Of a DNA stretch of 5,000 bases, positions 1 through 5,000 are shown piece by piece. Both the position numbers and the translations under genes were made by a program. The notes beneath the pieces were generated by a model. It was not told where the DNA came from. It did no database searches and worked only from the letters and a program-made list of their open reading frames with translations. Source of the DNA: Candidatus Eiseniibacteriota bacterium (GTDB lineage Bacteria > Eisenbacteria > RBG-16-71-46); contig JAHFBX010000192.1 in NCBI GenBank assembly GCA_023249815.1, positions 1 through 5,000 of the forward strand, read 5' to 3'. Each line of letters starts with the position of its first letter. Within the stretch, counting starts at the first letter, position 1.

Positions 1-384
1 GTGAACATCGCGAACGCGCTGCCAGTGTTCCTGCTGCTCCTGCTCGTCGCGGGCGCGCGCCGAGCCAGGCGAAGCGGTGTGGACTGGGCGGAAGTCGTGA
101 TCCTCGCCGTGTGCCGGCCGCAGGCGCTCACGACGCAGCGATTCGTGGGTTACCTCGCCGCGTGCGCGGCGCCGTTCTTCGCGCGCGACCTCGGCGCGCT
201 CGCGCAGTTCGAGGCGGAACACCGTCGCGATCGTGCGTGGGACGAGTACGACCTCCGTCGCGGTCAGGCGCTCCGAGCACTGGGGCGGAACGACGAGGCG
301 ATGGCGGCGTTCACCCGCGCCCGCGAGGTGCCCGCGACCGCCGCCGAGGCGGGCGATTCGCTGCAGGCGATGGGAGCCCGGTGA
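1..384 (+). CDS. Unrecognised membrane-anchored protein with TPR-like C-terminus (start uncertain, probably partial)
   Basis: I do not recognise this gene. The frame is open at the left edge. A GTG falls exactly on base 1, so 127 residues is a minimum and the true start may lie upstream. Residues about 6-18 form a leucine-rich hydrophobic segment followed by an Arg-rich stretch (residues 19-24), which looks like a membrane helix with a positively charged cytoplasmic flank. A second moderately hydrophobic patch spans about 48-60. Residues about 83-107 (LRRGQALRALGRNDEAMAAF region) match the A/G-x-A-L-x-x-L-G-R-x-x-E-A-x-x-x-F spacing of a tetratricopeptide repeat, suggesting a protein-interaction tail. 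Third codon positions are almost all G/C, which supports real coding. It is convergent with the purine operon and 18 bp from it, so it is unlikely to be co-transcribed. No function is assigned. Confidence 0.6.
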   Translation: MNIANALPVFLLLLLVAGARRARRSGVDWAEVVILAVCRPQALTTQRFVGYLAACAAPFFARDLGALAQFEAEHRRDRAWDEYDLRRGQALRALGRNDEAMAAFTRAREVPATAAEAGDSLQAMGAR

Positions 385-402
385 CGACTCGGTTCCGGCG
401 GC

Positions 403-738
403 TCAGCTGCCGCGGTAGGTCGAATAGCCGAATGGCGAGAGCAGCAGCGGCACGTGGTGGTGTTGGCGCGCGTCGCGCACCTCGAACACCACCGACACCT
501 CGGGATGGAAGCTCGTCACGCCGCGCGCCGCGAACCATTCGCCCGTGGCGAACGTGAGCCGGTAGCGACCGGCCGCCGGCGGCGTCGGGAATCCGTCGCG
601 GACGCGGCCGTCGATGTCCGTGGCGACGCGCCCCAGCATGGCCCAGCCGGAGGGCTCGGCGCGTTCGAGCGCCACGCTCACGCCCGCGGCAGGAGAGCCC
701 GTCGAAAGATCCAGGATGTGCGTCGTGATCCCCGTCAT
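403..738 (-). CDS. uraH: 5-hydroxyisourate hydrolase (transthyretin-like)
   Basis: This enzyme hydrolyses 5-hydroxyisourate, the unstable product of urate oxidation, to OHCU. It belongs to the transthyretin-related family, which acts as a homotetramer. The 111-residue length is typical, and no signal peptide is seen, so it is probably cytoplasmic. Family landmarks are complete: the N-terminal ITTHILDLSTGSPA block with catalytic His7, Arg45 in the DIDGRV segment, the His cluster at 93-95 before VPLLLSP, and the C-terminal YSTYRGS signature (residues 105-111) that separates HIU hydrolases from true transthyretins. The usual H-Y-H triplet is H-H-H here. The ATG overlaps the uraD stop (ATGA) and has a strong AGGAGG upstream inside uraD, which supports this start. 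It is the last gene of the operon. The assignment is secure. Confidence 0.96.
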   Translation of the reverse strand: MTGITTHILDLSTGSPAAGVSVALERAEPSGWAMLGRVATDIDGRVRDGFPTPPAAGRYRLTFATGEWFAARGVTSFHPEVSVVFEVRDARQHHHVPLLLSPFGYSTYRGS

Positions 739-1274
739 GGAGCCTCCTCGCGGGCAGCGTCACCCGTCAGCAGTTCCTCGAGCCTGAGTCGGGTGATGCG
801 GTGCAGCTCTCGCGTCGTGTTCGTGCGCTCGGTCTCCGGATCGTGCGTGAGACGCTCCGTGAGCGAGCGCAGCATGTCCTTCGCCGAGAGTCCCTTGGCG
901 CACAGGATGAATGTGTGCCCGAAGCGGTGCTCGTACGCGGCGTTCCCGTGGGCGAGCGCCGTGCGCGTGTCCGTGTCGGCCGCCGCGGCACCTCGCTGCT
1001 CGCGAGCGGACCAGCGGCGCGCGCGCTCGTCGAGCGGGGCGTCGGCCATCGACGCGCCGAGCCGCGGGTGGTGCTCGATCGCCTCGAGTCGCTGTTCAGT
1101 CGTGAGGTTCTCCCAAATGCGATCCGCCGCCGCGAGCACGCCCTCCGGATTGCGCCACGGTCGCGTGGCCAGCATGCCCTGGACCCAAGCGGGAGCGCCG
1201 CAGCAGGCGGTGAGCACGGCGCGCGCCTGCGTAACGGGCAGCTCGTTCAACTGCTCCACCGTGAACCAGCTCAC
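735..1274 (-). CDS. uraD: 2-oxo-4-hydroxy-4-carboxy-5-ureidoimidazoline (OHCU) decarboxylase
   Basis: This enzyme decarboxylates OHCU stereospecifically to (S)-allantoin, the step right after HIU hydrolase, whose gene follows directly. The protein is 179 residues, slightly longer than the usual 165-175. Family features seen in order: an N-terminal FTVEQLNELP helix; the HHPRLG motif with the His-Pro pair (His69-Pro70) that carries the catalytic histidine; the WSAREQ segment with Glu92-Gln93; the LAHGNAAYEHRFGHTFILCAKG block (109-128); and the C-terminal HRITRLRLEEL helix, which contains the conserved substrate-binding arginine. The start is GTG in a GTGA overlap with the allantoicase stop. Upstream frame extension lies inside allantoicase and is not expected to be used. 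The only ribosome-binding site is a weak GGCGGA-like stretch, so initiation probably depends on coupling. It is a stand-alone enzyme, not fused to uricase as in Bacillus PucL. Confidence 0.95.
   Translation of the reverse strand: MSWFTVEQLNELPVTQARAVLTACCGAPAWVQGMLATRPWRNPEGVLAAADRIWENLTTEQRLEAIEHHPRLGASMADAPLDERARRWSAREQRGAAAADTDTRTALAHGNAAYEHRFGHTFILCAKGLSAKDMLRSLTERLTHDPETERTNTTRELHRITRLRLEELLTGDAAREEAP
739..750 (-). promoter_or_regulatory. Ribosome binding site of uraH
   Basis: On the minus strand an AGGAGG core (743-748), extended by GAGG, sits 4-6 nt before the uraH ATG, within the last codons of uraD (Arg-Glu-Glu-Ala-Pro). It is one of only two clear Shine-Dalgarno matches in the operon. 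It suggests that uraH is translated efficiently by fresh initiation as well as by coupling. Confidence 0.7.
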
Positions 1275-2266
1275 GCGATCCGCCCGAGCACGCGCAGTCG
1301 CGCCACGCCGCCGTCGGGGAAGATGTTGAGCCGGACGTGCGTGGCGGTGATGTCGCCCGCCAGATCCCAGGCGTGCCGGGCGTGCGGCTGGAGTGGAGTC
1401 TCGGGCAGGAGCGGCTTCCACGCCGTGCTCACGGCGAGCGTCAGGCCCTCGGCGCCCGGGGCGTCGAGGCATTCCAACGAGCAACTTCCAGGTGCGTTCC
1501 CCTTGAAGTGGTCGGTGTCGAGTTCCAGGCGCTGGGGCGCTCCGCGCGCGGCAAGCCGTACGACACACCAATCGTGGCCGGGTCCACGCCGGCGCTTGGT
1601 CTCCCAGCCGTCACCCATGTGCGTCGAGCGGCCGGGCAGGATGAGGTTCTGTCGATGCCCGAAGAACATGTCACTGCACGAGACGACGTAGCCGCCGTGC
1701 TCCATCGCGGCGAGGTCCAGCTCGCGGCCCGGGGCCAGCAGCGCGGGATCCGGCCGCGCCTCTCCATGGATACGAAGTCGCGCCACGCCGCCGTCGGGGA
1801 TGATGCGAAAGCGGAGATGCGACACGCGGTCGTTCGATTTGACCGTGAACATGTTGCGCGTGTCGCCCGCGAGCGGCGAGCGCGCGAGCAAAGCGTGCCA
1901 GCGGACGAGCGGATCGGCGGCCAGCTTCTCTGGATCGGGCACGCCCGCCACGGCCACGCCTTCGAGTTCGAACGCCTCGGGGTAGTTGCCGTGGAAAAAC
2001 GACGTGTCCACGACGATGCCGCGCACCACGCCAGGCAGCCCCAGGCGGATGAGGCACCAGTCGTGCCCCGGGCTTCGGCGGCGGCGTGTCTCCCAGCCGT
2101 CCATCCACTTGCCTCTGTCGGTGTAGTCATGCTCCTTCCACACCGGCGCCGCCGCCTTGAGCAGCGACTCCTTGGGCGCGAAAAACTCGTCGTTCGCCAG
2201 CAGCACGGCGCCACCAAGACGTTCGGCGGCCAGGTCCAGGAGATCGGTGAACGCGGCTTCGGTCAT
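1271..2266 (-). CDS. alc: Allantoicase
   Basis: This enzyme hydrolyses allantoate to urea and (S)-ureidoglycolate, downstream of allantoinase, which is encoded immediately before it. The protein is 331 residues, the usual length for bacterial allantoicases, and consists of two homologous jelly-roll domains. Matching motifs appear in each half: DGWETRRRRSPGHDWC (56-71) against DGWETKRRRGPGHDWC (219-234), DTSFFHGNYPE (87-97) against DTDHFKGNAPG (250-260), and PDGGVARLR at 157-165 and again at 317-325. The N-terminal LLANDEFFAPKESLL segment and the HGGYVVSCSDMFFGHRQNLI linker block (190-209) are family hallmarks. The ATG overlaps the allB stop (ATGA), and only a weak GGGAG lies upstream. An alternative longer frame to the right lies within allB and lacks allantoicase similarity. 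Choosing allantoicase over allantoate amidohydrolase means that nitrogen leaves as urea here. Confidence 0.96.
   Translation of the reverse strand: MTEAAFTDLLDLAAERLGGAVLLANDEFFAPKESLLKAAAPVWKEHDYTDRGKWMDGWETRRRRSPGHDWCLIRLGLPGVVRGIVVDTSFFHGNYPEAFELEGVAVAGVPDPEKLAADPLVRWHALLARSPLAGDTRNMFTVKSNDRVSHLRFRIIPDGGVARLRIHGEARPDPALLAPGRELDLAAMEHGGYVVSCSDMFFGHRQNLILPGRSTHMGDGWETKRRRGPGHDWCVVRLAARGAPQRLELDTDHFKGNAPGSCSLECLDAPGAEGLTLAVSTAWKPLLPETPLQPHARHAWDLAGDITATHVRLNIFPDGGVARLRVLGRIA
1293..1325 (-). repeat. Intragenic direct repeat, copy in allantoicase domain 2
   Basis: This stretch matches 1773-1805 at 31 of 33 positions, with a 25-bp identical core at 1296-1320. The copies are exactly 480 bp apart and in the same reading frame. 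It encodes the PDGGVARLR strand of the second domain. Confidence 0.8.
1773..1805 (-). repeat. Intragenic direct repeat, copy in allantoicase domain 1
   Basis: This is the partner of 1293-1325. The identical core is 1776-1800 and encodes PDGGVARL of the first domain. The shared codons include the same CGA arginine codon in both copies. The repeat reflects the ancient duplication that built the two-domain allantoicase fold. Identity at the nucleotide level is higher here than at the other duplicated motifs of the gene. Confidence 0.8.
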
Positions 2267-3618
2267 GCGACGAGCGTCTCCCGGGTGAGGAGTCGGCCAT
2301 GGCCCGCCACCACTCCCTGGTCGCGAGCGAACACCAGCGTGCCACGAACGTACGTGGCGTGCACGACGCCGTGGAGGCGGACGCCCCGATAGGGAGTGAG
2401 CGAGTGGCGGTGGAGGAGCGCTCGCTCGTCCACCTTGAACGTCTGCTCGGGGGCCCATGCCACGAAGTCCGCATCGCAGCCGGGGGCGAGTGAACCCTTG
2501 CGGTGGTCGAGCCCCACGAGTCGCGCCGGCGCCCTGCCCAGCCACTCGCCGAGCCGCGCGAGCGGGAGCCCGCGCTCGCGCATGCCGCTCCACACCACGG
2601 GCAGTGTGAGCTGGAGCGACGCGACACCGCCCCAGGCCGCCATGTAGTCGCCGCTGTCGCGGCGCTTGAGCGCGGGTGGGCACGGGGAGTGGTCGGACGC
2701 GACCTGCTGCACATGACCGCCCGCGAGCCCGCGCCATAGCGCCTCGCGCTCGTCGCGGCCCCGGATCGGCGGCGCGCACTTCCACTCGGTCGCGCCGTCG
2801 GCGATGTCCTCGGCGGCGAAATGAAGATAGTGCGGACAGGTCTCCACGGTGACGCGCACGCCGCGCTCGCGTGCCTCGGTGATGGCGGCGAGCGACGCCC
2901 CGCTCGAGAGGTGCACGATGTGCACGCGCGCGCCGTGCTGTTCCGCGAGCTTGAGCATCAAGTCCACGGCCTCGGCCTCAGCAGCCACAGGCCGCGTCGC
3001 GGCGTAGGCGGCGTAGGCGCGGGCCGCGGCGGGCGTGGGCACTGCCGCGATGGGCCCCGGCAGCTCGGCGTGCGCCATGAGCACGGCGCCGAGCGGCGCC
3101 AGCACTTCGAGTGCCCGCGCCACGACGGGTTCGTCGGAGTGGCGGAACTCATCCACACCCGATGGCACGAGGAAGCACTTGAAGCCGAGTACGCCGGCCT
3201 CGTGGAGTGCCGCGAGCTCACCGACATTCCCCGGCACGACGCCGCCCAGGAACCCCACGTCCACGCAGCACTTGCCTTCTGCAGCGGCTTGCTTGGCGCG
3301 CAACGACGCCACGTCGAGCGTGGCGGGCACGCTGTTCAACGGCATGTCCACGATGGTGGTGACGCCGCCGGCGGCCGCCGCGCGTGTCGCCGTCTCGAAC
3401 CCCTCCCACTCGGTGCGGCCGGGCTCGTTCACGTGCACGTGCGTGTCCACGACGCCAGGGCTCACGACGAGCGATCCCATGTCGATGACCGAGACGTCGG
3501 GCGGCGGCGAGTCATGTGCGCGCAGCGTCGTGATGACGCCGTCTCGCACCTCGATCAACGCGGGGCGCAGGCCGTCGGGGGTGAGCACGCGGCGCGAGCG
3601 GATCGCCAGGTGGTTCAT
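2263..3618 (-). CDS. allB: Allantoinase
   Basis: This metal-dependent amidohydrolase opens the hydantoin ring of (S)-allantoin to give allantoate. The protein is 451 residues, close to E. coli AllB (453). The cyclic amidohydrolase metal-site residues are all visible: His60 and His62 in DTHVHVNEPGRTEWEGF, the carboxylated lysine Lys147 in LGFKCFL, His183 in MAHAE, His236 in HIVHLSS, and Asp309 in SDHSPC. The EPGRTEWEGF...AAAGGVTTIVDMPLNSVPAT stretch (65-100) is characteristic of allantoinases rather than dihydropyrimidinases or dihydroorotases, and the operon context agrees. The C-terminus (about 370-440) has the usual GSLAPGCDADFVAW composite domain. The ATG is in an ATGA overlap with the FAD-subunit stop, with no good Shine-Dalgarno, so translational coupling is likely. 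The same frame stays open upstream, but that stretch is antisense-like and unrelated. It is probably cytoplasmic. Confidence 0.97.
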   Translation of the reverse strand: MNHLAIRSRRVLTPDGLRPALIEVRDGVITTLRAHDSPPPDVSVIDMGSLVVSPGVVDTHVHVNEPGRTEWEGFETATRAAAAGGVTTIVDMPLNSVPATLDVASLRAKQAAAEGKCCVDVGFLGGVVPGNVGELAALHEAGVLGFKCFLVPSGVDEFRHSDEPVVARALEVLAPLGAVLMAHAELPGPIAAVPTPAAARAYAAYAATRPVAAEAEAVDLMLKLAEQHGARVHIVHLSSGASLAAITEARERGVRVTVETCPHYLHFAAEDIADGATEWKCAPPIRGRDEREALWRGLAGGHVQQVASDHSPCPPALKRRDSGDYMAAWGGVASLQLTLPVVWSGMRERGLPLARLGEWLGRAPARLVGLDHRKGSLAPGCDADFVAWAPEQTFKVDERALLHRHSLTPYRGVRLHGVVHATYVRGTLVFARDQGVVAGHGRLLTRETLVA

Positions 3619-4436
3619 GCCGTGCGCGCCCAGAACTCGCGCACGAGGTTCGCCGCGACCTCGCGCCGGTAGTCGGCGGTGGAGCGAAGGTCGTCGATCG
3701 GAGAGATCTCGAGTTTCAACTCGTCGATCGCCGTCTCGAGCGAGCCGCCGGAGCCCAGCACGCGCTCGGTGCGCGACAACCGCACCACGGTGGGACCCAC
3801 GCTGCCGAGCGCCAGCCGAGGCGTGCTGGCGCGCACGCCGGCGAACACAACCTTCGAGATGGCTTGCGCCGCGCGCGTGCCCACCTTGCGGAACCACTGG
3901 CGCGCATCCACGGCGGGCACCTCCACCGCGGTGATGAGCTCGTCCGGACGCCGCACGCTGGCCCGGTAGCCGGTGTAGAACGACGTGAACGGCACGCGCC
4001 GCTCGCCCTGCGTGCTTTGCAGCACCACCTGCGCCTCGGCCGCGGCGAAGACGGGCAGCGTATCGCCTGCCGGGGAGCCGTTCGCGAGGTTGCCACCCAC
4101 GGTGCCGCGGTTCTGGATCTGCATGCCTCCCACCAGCCGCGAGGCCTCCACCAGCATGGGGAGCCGCGAGCGTACGAGACGCGAGCGTTGGAGGTCGGTG
4201 TACGTGGCGAGTGCGCCGATGACGAGGTTTCCATCGCGTTCGGTGATGCGGCGGAGCGCCTTGAGCGGCGTGAGATCGAGGTAGCGCGATCCAGGACGCT
4301 GGCCGAACTGGAGCGCGACGTACACATCGGTGCAGCCGGCGAGCGGCACGGTGCCGGGATCGTCGCGCAACACTGCGAGCGCGCCGTCCAGCGTGCGGGC
4401 GCGCCGCAGCGTGAAGTCGCGCGACGACGTTCTCAC
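3615..4436 (-). CDS. xdhB: Xanthine dehydrogenase FAD-binding subunit
   Basis: This is the medium subunit of a three-gene molybdenum hydroxylase. It carries FAD and passes electrons from the [2Fe-2S] clusters to NAD+ or another acceptor. The symbol follows E. coli usage. The protein is 273 residues, slightly shorter than the usual 280-300. The FAD-binding domain (FAD_binding_5 type) shows two phosphate-binding loops: PLAGCTDVYV (31-40) and QNRGTVGGNLANGSPAGDTLP (108-128). The C-terminal CO-dehydrogenase-flavoprotein-like domain begins near 165 and includes the FRKVGTRAAQAISKVV block (182-197). It ends with the family-typical DYRREVAANLVREFW (255-269). The start chosen is GTG in a GTGA overlap with the preceding stop. 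A GGAG lies about 11 nt upstream. A longer in-frame reading lies inside the [2Fe-2S] gene and is not homologous. The loop has GC where most relatives have GG. Substrate is inferred from the purine context, since the fold alone would also fit other CoxM-type dehydrogenases. Confidence 0.92.
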   Translation of the reverse strand: MRTSSRDFTLRRARTLDGALAVLRDDPGTVPLAGCTDVYVALQFGQRPGSRYLDLTPLKALRRITERDGNLVIGALATYTDLQRSRLVRSRLPMLVEASRLVGGMQIQNRGTVGGNLANGSPAGDTLPVFAAAEAQVVLQSTQGERRVPFTSFYTGYRASVRRPDELITAVEVPAVDARQWFRKVGTRAAQAISKVVFAGVRASTPRLALGSVGPTVVRLSRTERVLGSGGSLETAIDELKLEISPIDDLRSTADYRREVAANLVREFWARTA

Positions 4437-4891
4437 TTGGCGTGCCGCTCCGCGTGCGCCGCGAGCACGGCGCGATGGATGGCCTCGTAGCCCGTGCAGC
4501 GGCAGAGATTGCCGGCGAGCGCTTCGCGCACGCGCGCGAGCGTGGGTTTCCGCGGCGCGTCCACGAGCGCCTTCGCGGCGAGCACGACGCCCGGCGTGCA
4601 GATGCCGCACTGCGCACCGACCTCGGTCATCATGCTCCGCTGGAGCGGATGGTCGCCACCCAGGCCCTCGATCGTCAGCAGCTCGCAGCCCTCGGCCTGC
4701 GCCACCGGCACGAGGCACGACACCACGGGTTCGCCGTCCACCAGGACGGTGCACGCGCCGCACTCGCCCTCGCCGCAGCCCTCCTTGGTGCCGGTCAGCC
4801 CGCAGTCCTCGCGCAGCACGTCCAGCAGCCGGCGCATCGGGTGCGTCTCGAGCTCACGAGGCTCGCCGTTCAAAGTGAACCGTGTCCTCAT
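4433..4891 (-). CDS. xdhC: Xanthine dehydrogenase [2Fe-2S] iron-sulfur subunit
   Basis: This small subunit carries two [2Fe-2S] clusters that relay electrons from the molybdenum centre to FAD. The symbol follows E. coli usage and is not the XdhC maturation chaperone of other bacteria. The protein is 152 residues, typical for the family. The N-terminal plant-type ferredoxin domain has Cys39, Cys44, Cys47 and Cys59 (C-x4-C-x2-C-x11-C). The C-terminal helical domain has Cys95 and Cys98 in AQCGICTPG and Cys130 and Cys132 in GNLCRCTGY. All eight ligands are therefore present. No Tat or Sec signal is seen, so the complex is probably cytoplasmic. The ATG overlaps the stop of the molybdenum subunit (ATGA) and has a strong AGGAGG upstream. 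Family membership is certain. The xanthine dehydrogenase role comes from the neighbouring allantoin genes. Confidence 0.94.
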   Translation of the reverse strand: MRTRFTLNGEPRELETHPMRRLLDVLREDCGLTGTKEGCGEGECGACTVLVDGEPVVSCLVPVAQAEGCELLTIEGLGGDHPLQRSMMTEVGAQCGICTPGVVLAAKALVDAPRKPTLARVREALAGNLCRCTGYEAIHRAVLAAHAERHAK

Positions 4892-5000
4892 CGGGCGCCG
4901 TCCTCCTGCGCGGCGTCGCTCGCGCCGTTCACGGATCGCAGTCGTGGCGTGCTCAGCAATGCTTCCGGCGTGGCGGGAATGGAGCGCACGTCGAGCCCGG
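4888..5000 (-). CDS. xdhA: Molybdopterin-binding subunit of xanthine dehydrogenase, C-terminal end only
   Basis: Only the last 36 codons and the stop are visible, and the gene continues beyond the right edge. The tail contains LDVRSIPATPEALL, which resembles the x-x-x-R-x-x-P-x-T-P-E-x-x-L segment found at the end of molybdenum hydroxylase large subunits. It is followed by a polar, poorly conserved end (STPRLRSVNGASDAAQEDGAR). Its place directly before, and overlapping, the [2Fe-2S] subunit gene agrees with this, since large, small and medium subunits are normally encoded together. The molybdenum cofactor and active-site residues lie outside the window, so purine specificity cannot be tested here. 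The symbol is by context and E. coli usage. Confidence 0.75.
   Translation of the reverse strand, partial: GLDVRSIPATPEALLSTPRLRSVNGASDAAQEDGAR
4901..4907 (-). promoter_or_regulatory. Ribosome binding site of the [2Fe-2S] subunit gene
   Basis: An AGGAGGA sequence on the minus strand lies 9-10 nt before the ATG at 4891, within the end of the molybdenum-subunit gene. It supports this ATG as the start and is the strongest well-spaced Shine-Dalgarno match in the window. Confidence 0.75.

Larger units (their letters stand above)
403..5000 (-). other. Purine catabolism operon (3' portion)
   Basis: Seven co-directional genes are joined by 4-nt overlaps at all six junctions: ATGA at 4888-4891, 3615-3618, 2263-2266 and 735-738, and GTGA at 4433-4436 and 1271-1274. 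No space remains for internal promoters outside coding sequence. The products cover xanthine to urate, then HIU to ureidoglycolate plus urea. Urate oxidase, a ureidoglycolate-processing enzyme, purine transporters and the regulator are not in the window. The promoter must be to the right of base 5000. Single-transcript organisation is inferred from the layout. Confidence 0.85.

Noticed and set aside
398..413. Possible hairpin GCGGC-TCAGCT-GCCGC between the convergent genes, considered as a bidirectional terminator.
   Set aside because: The stem is only 5 bp, it includes the uraH stop in its loop, and no T-tract follows on either strand. In GC-rich DNA such stems arise by chance.
454..1691. 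Long + strand reading frames opposite uraH, uraD and alc (454-1329 and 801-1691).
   Set aside because: They are antisense to well-supported genes, have Arg/Ala/Ser-rich low-complexity translations and show no family motifs. Such frames are expected in about 70% GC DNA.
1337..3934. Long + strand reading frames at 1337-2392, 2821-3672 and 3035-3934.
   Set aside because: They are antisense shadows of alc, allB and xdhB. The His/Arg-rich or Ser/Thr/Pro-rich composition has no domain signal, and no ribosome binding site or gene context supports them.
2263..4617. A 784-codon minus-strand frame that seems to fuse allantoinase to a long N-terminal extension.
   Set aside because: The extension lies over the FAD and [2Fe-2S] subunit genes in another frame and is Arg/Ala-rich with no homology. 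The ATG at 3618 gives a normal-length AllB in an ATGA overlap.
4433..5000. Alternative identity of the dehydrogenase subunits as an aerobic CO dehydrogenase or other CoxSML-type enzyme.
   Set aside because: The small and medium subunit folds are shared, but the genes overlap and are co-directional with allantoinase, allantoicase, uraD and uraH, which makes xanthine dehydrogenase far more likely. The molybdenum-subunit active site is outside the window, so this is not proven.
1..5000. CRISPR arrays, tRNA or rRNA genes, insertion sequences, prophage or other mobile or defence genes.
   Set aside because: No repeat-spacer periodicity, RNA gene signature, terminal inverted repeats or transposase motifs were seen. 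Dense housekeeping-type coding fills the window.

Overview
The window holds most of an oxidative purine (urate/allantoin) catabolism operon from a GC-rich bacterium. GC is roughly 70% by eye, third codon positions are almost all G or C, and genes are tightly packed. The phylum cannot be fixed from sequence reading alone. The composition and overlapping gene layout would fit, for example, Gemmatimonadota, Myxococcota or Acidobacteriota, but that is only a guess.

Layout. At the left edge (1-384, + strand) lies the 3' part, or possibly all, of an unrecognised gene for a membrane-anchored protein with a TPR-like C-terminus. Everything else is on the minus strand and reads right to left. In transcription order the genes are: the C-terminal tail of a molybdopterin-binding xanthine dehydrogenase large subunit (4888-5000, running off the window), its [2Fe-2S] subunit (4433-4891), its FAD subunit (3615-4436), allantoinase (2263-3618), allantoicase (1271-2266), OHCU decarboxylase (735-1274) and 5-hydroxyisourate hydrolase (403-738). 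The last minus-strand gene converges on the + strand gene with 18 bp between the two stop codons. No gene-free stretch over 300 bp exists, and no RNA gene, mobile element or CRISPR array was seen. The operon promoter must lie beyond the right edge.

How the genes work together. Xanthine dehydrogenase oxidises hypoxanthine/xanthine to urate. Urate is oxidised to 5-hydroxyisourate (HIU) by an enzyme not present in this window. HIU hydrolase makes OHCU, OHCU decarboxylase makes (S)-allantoin, allantoinase opens the hydantoin ring to allantoate, and allantoicase splits allantoate into urea and (S)-ureidoglycolate. All six gene junctions visible in the operon are 4-nt start/stop overlaps (ATGA or GTGA), which points to translational coupling and a single transcript.

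The pathway is well known, and I see no previously undescribed system. The points most worth a second look are the uniform 4-nt overlaps, the missing urate-oxidation step, a near-perfect 33-bp repeat exactly 480 bp apart inside the allantoicase gene, and the unrecognised left-edge gene.
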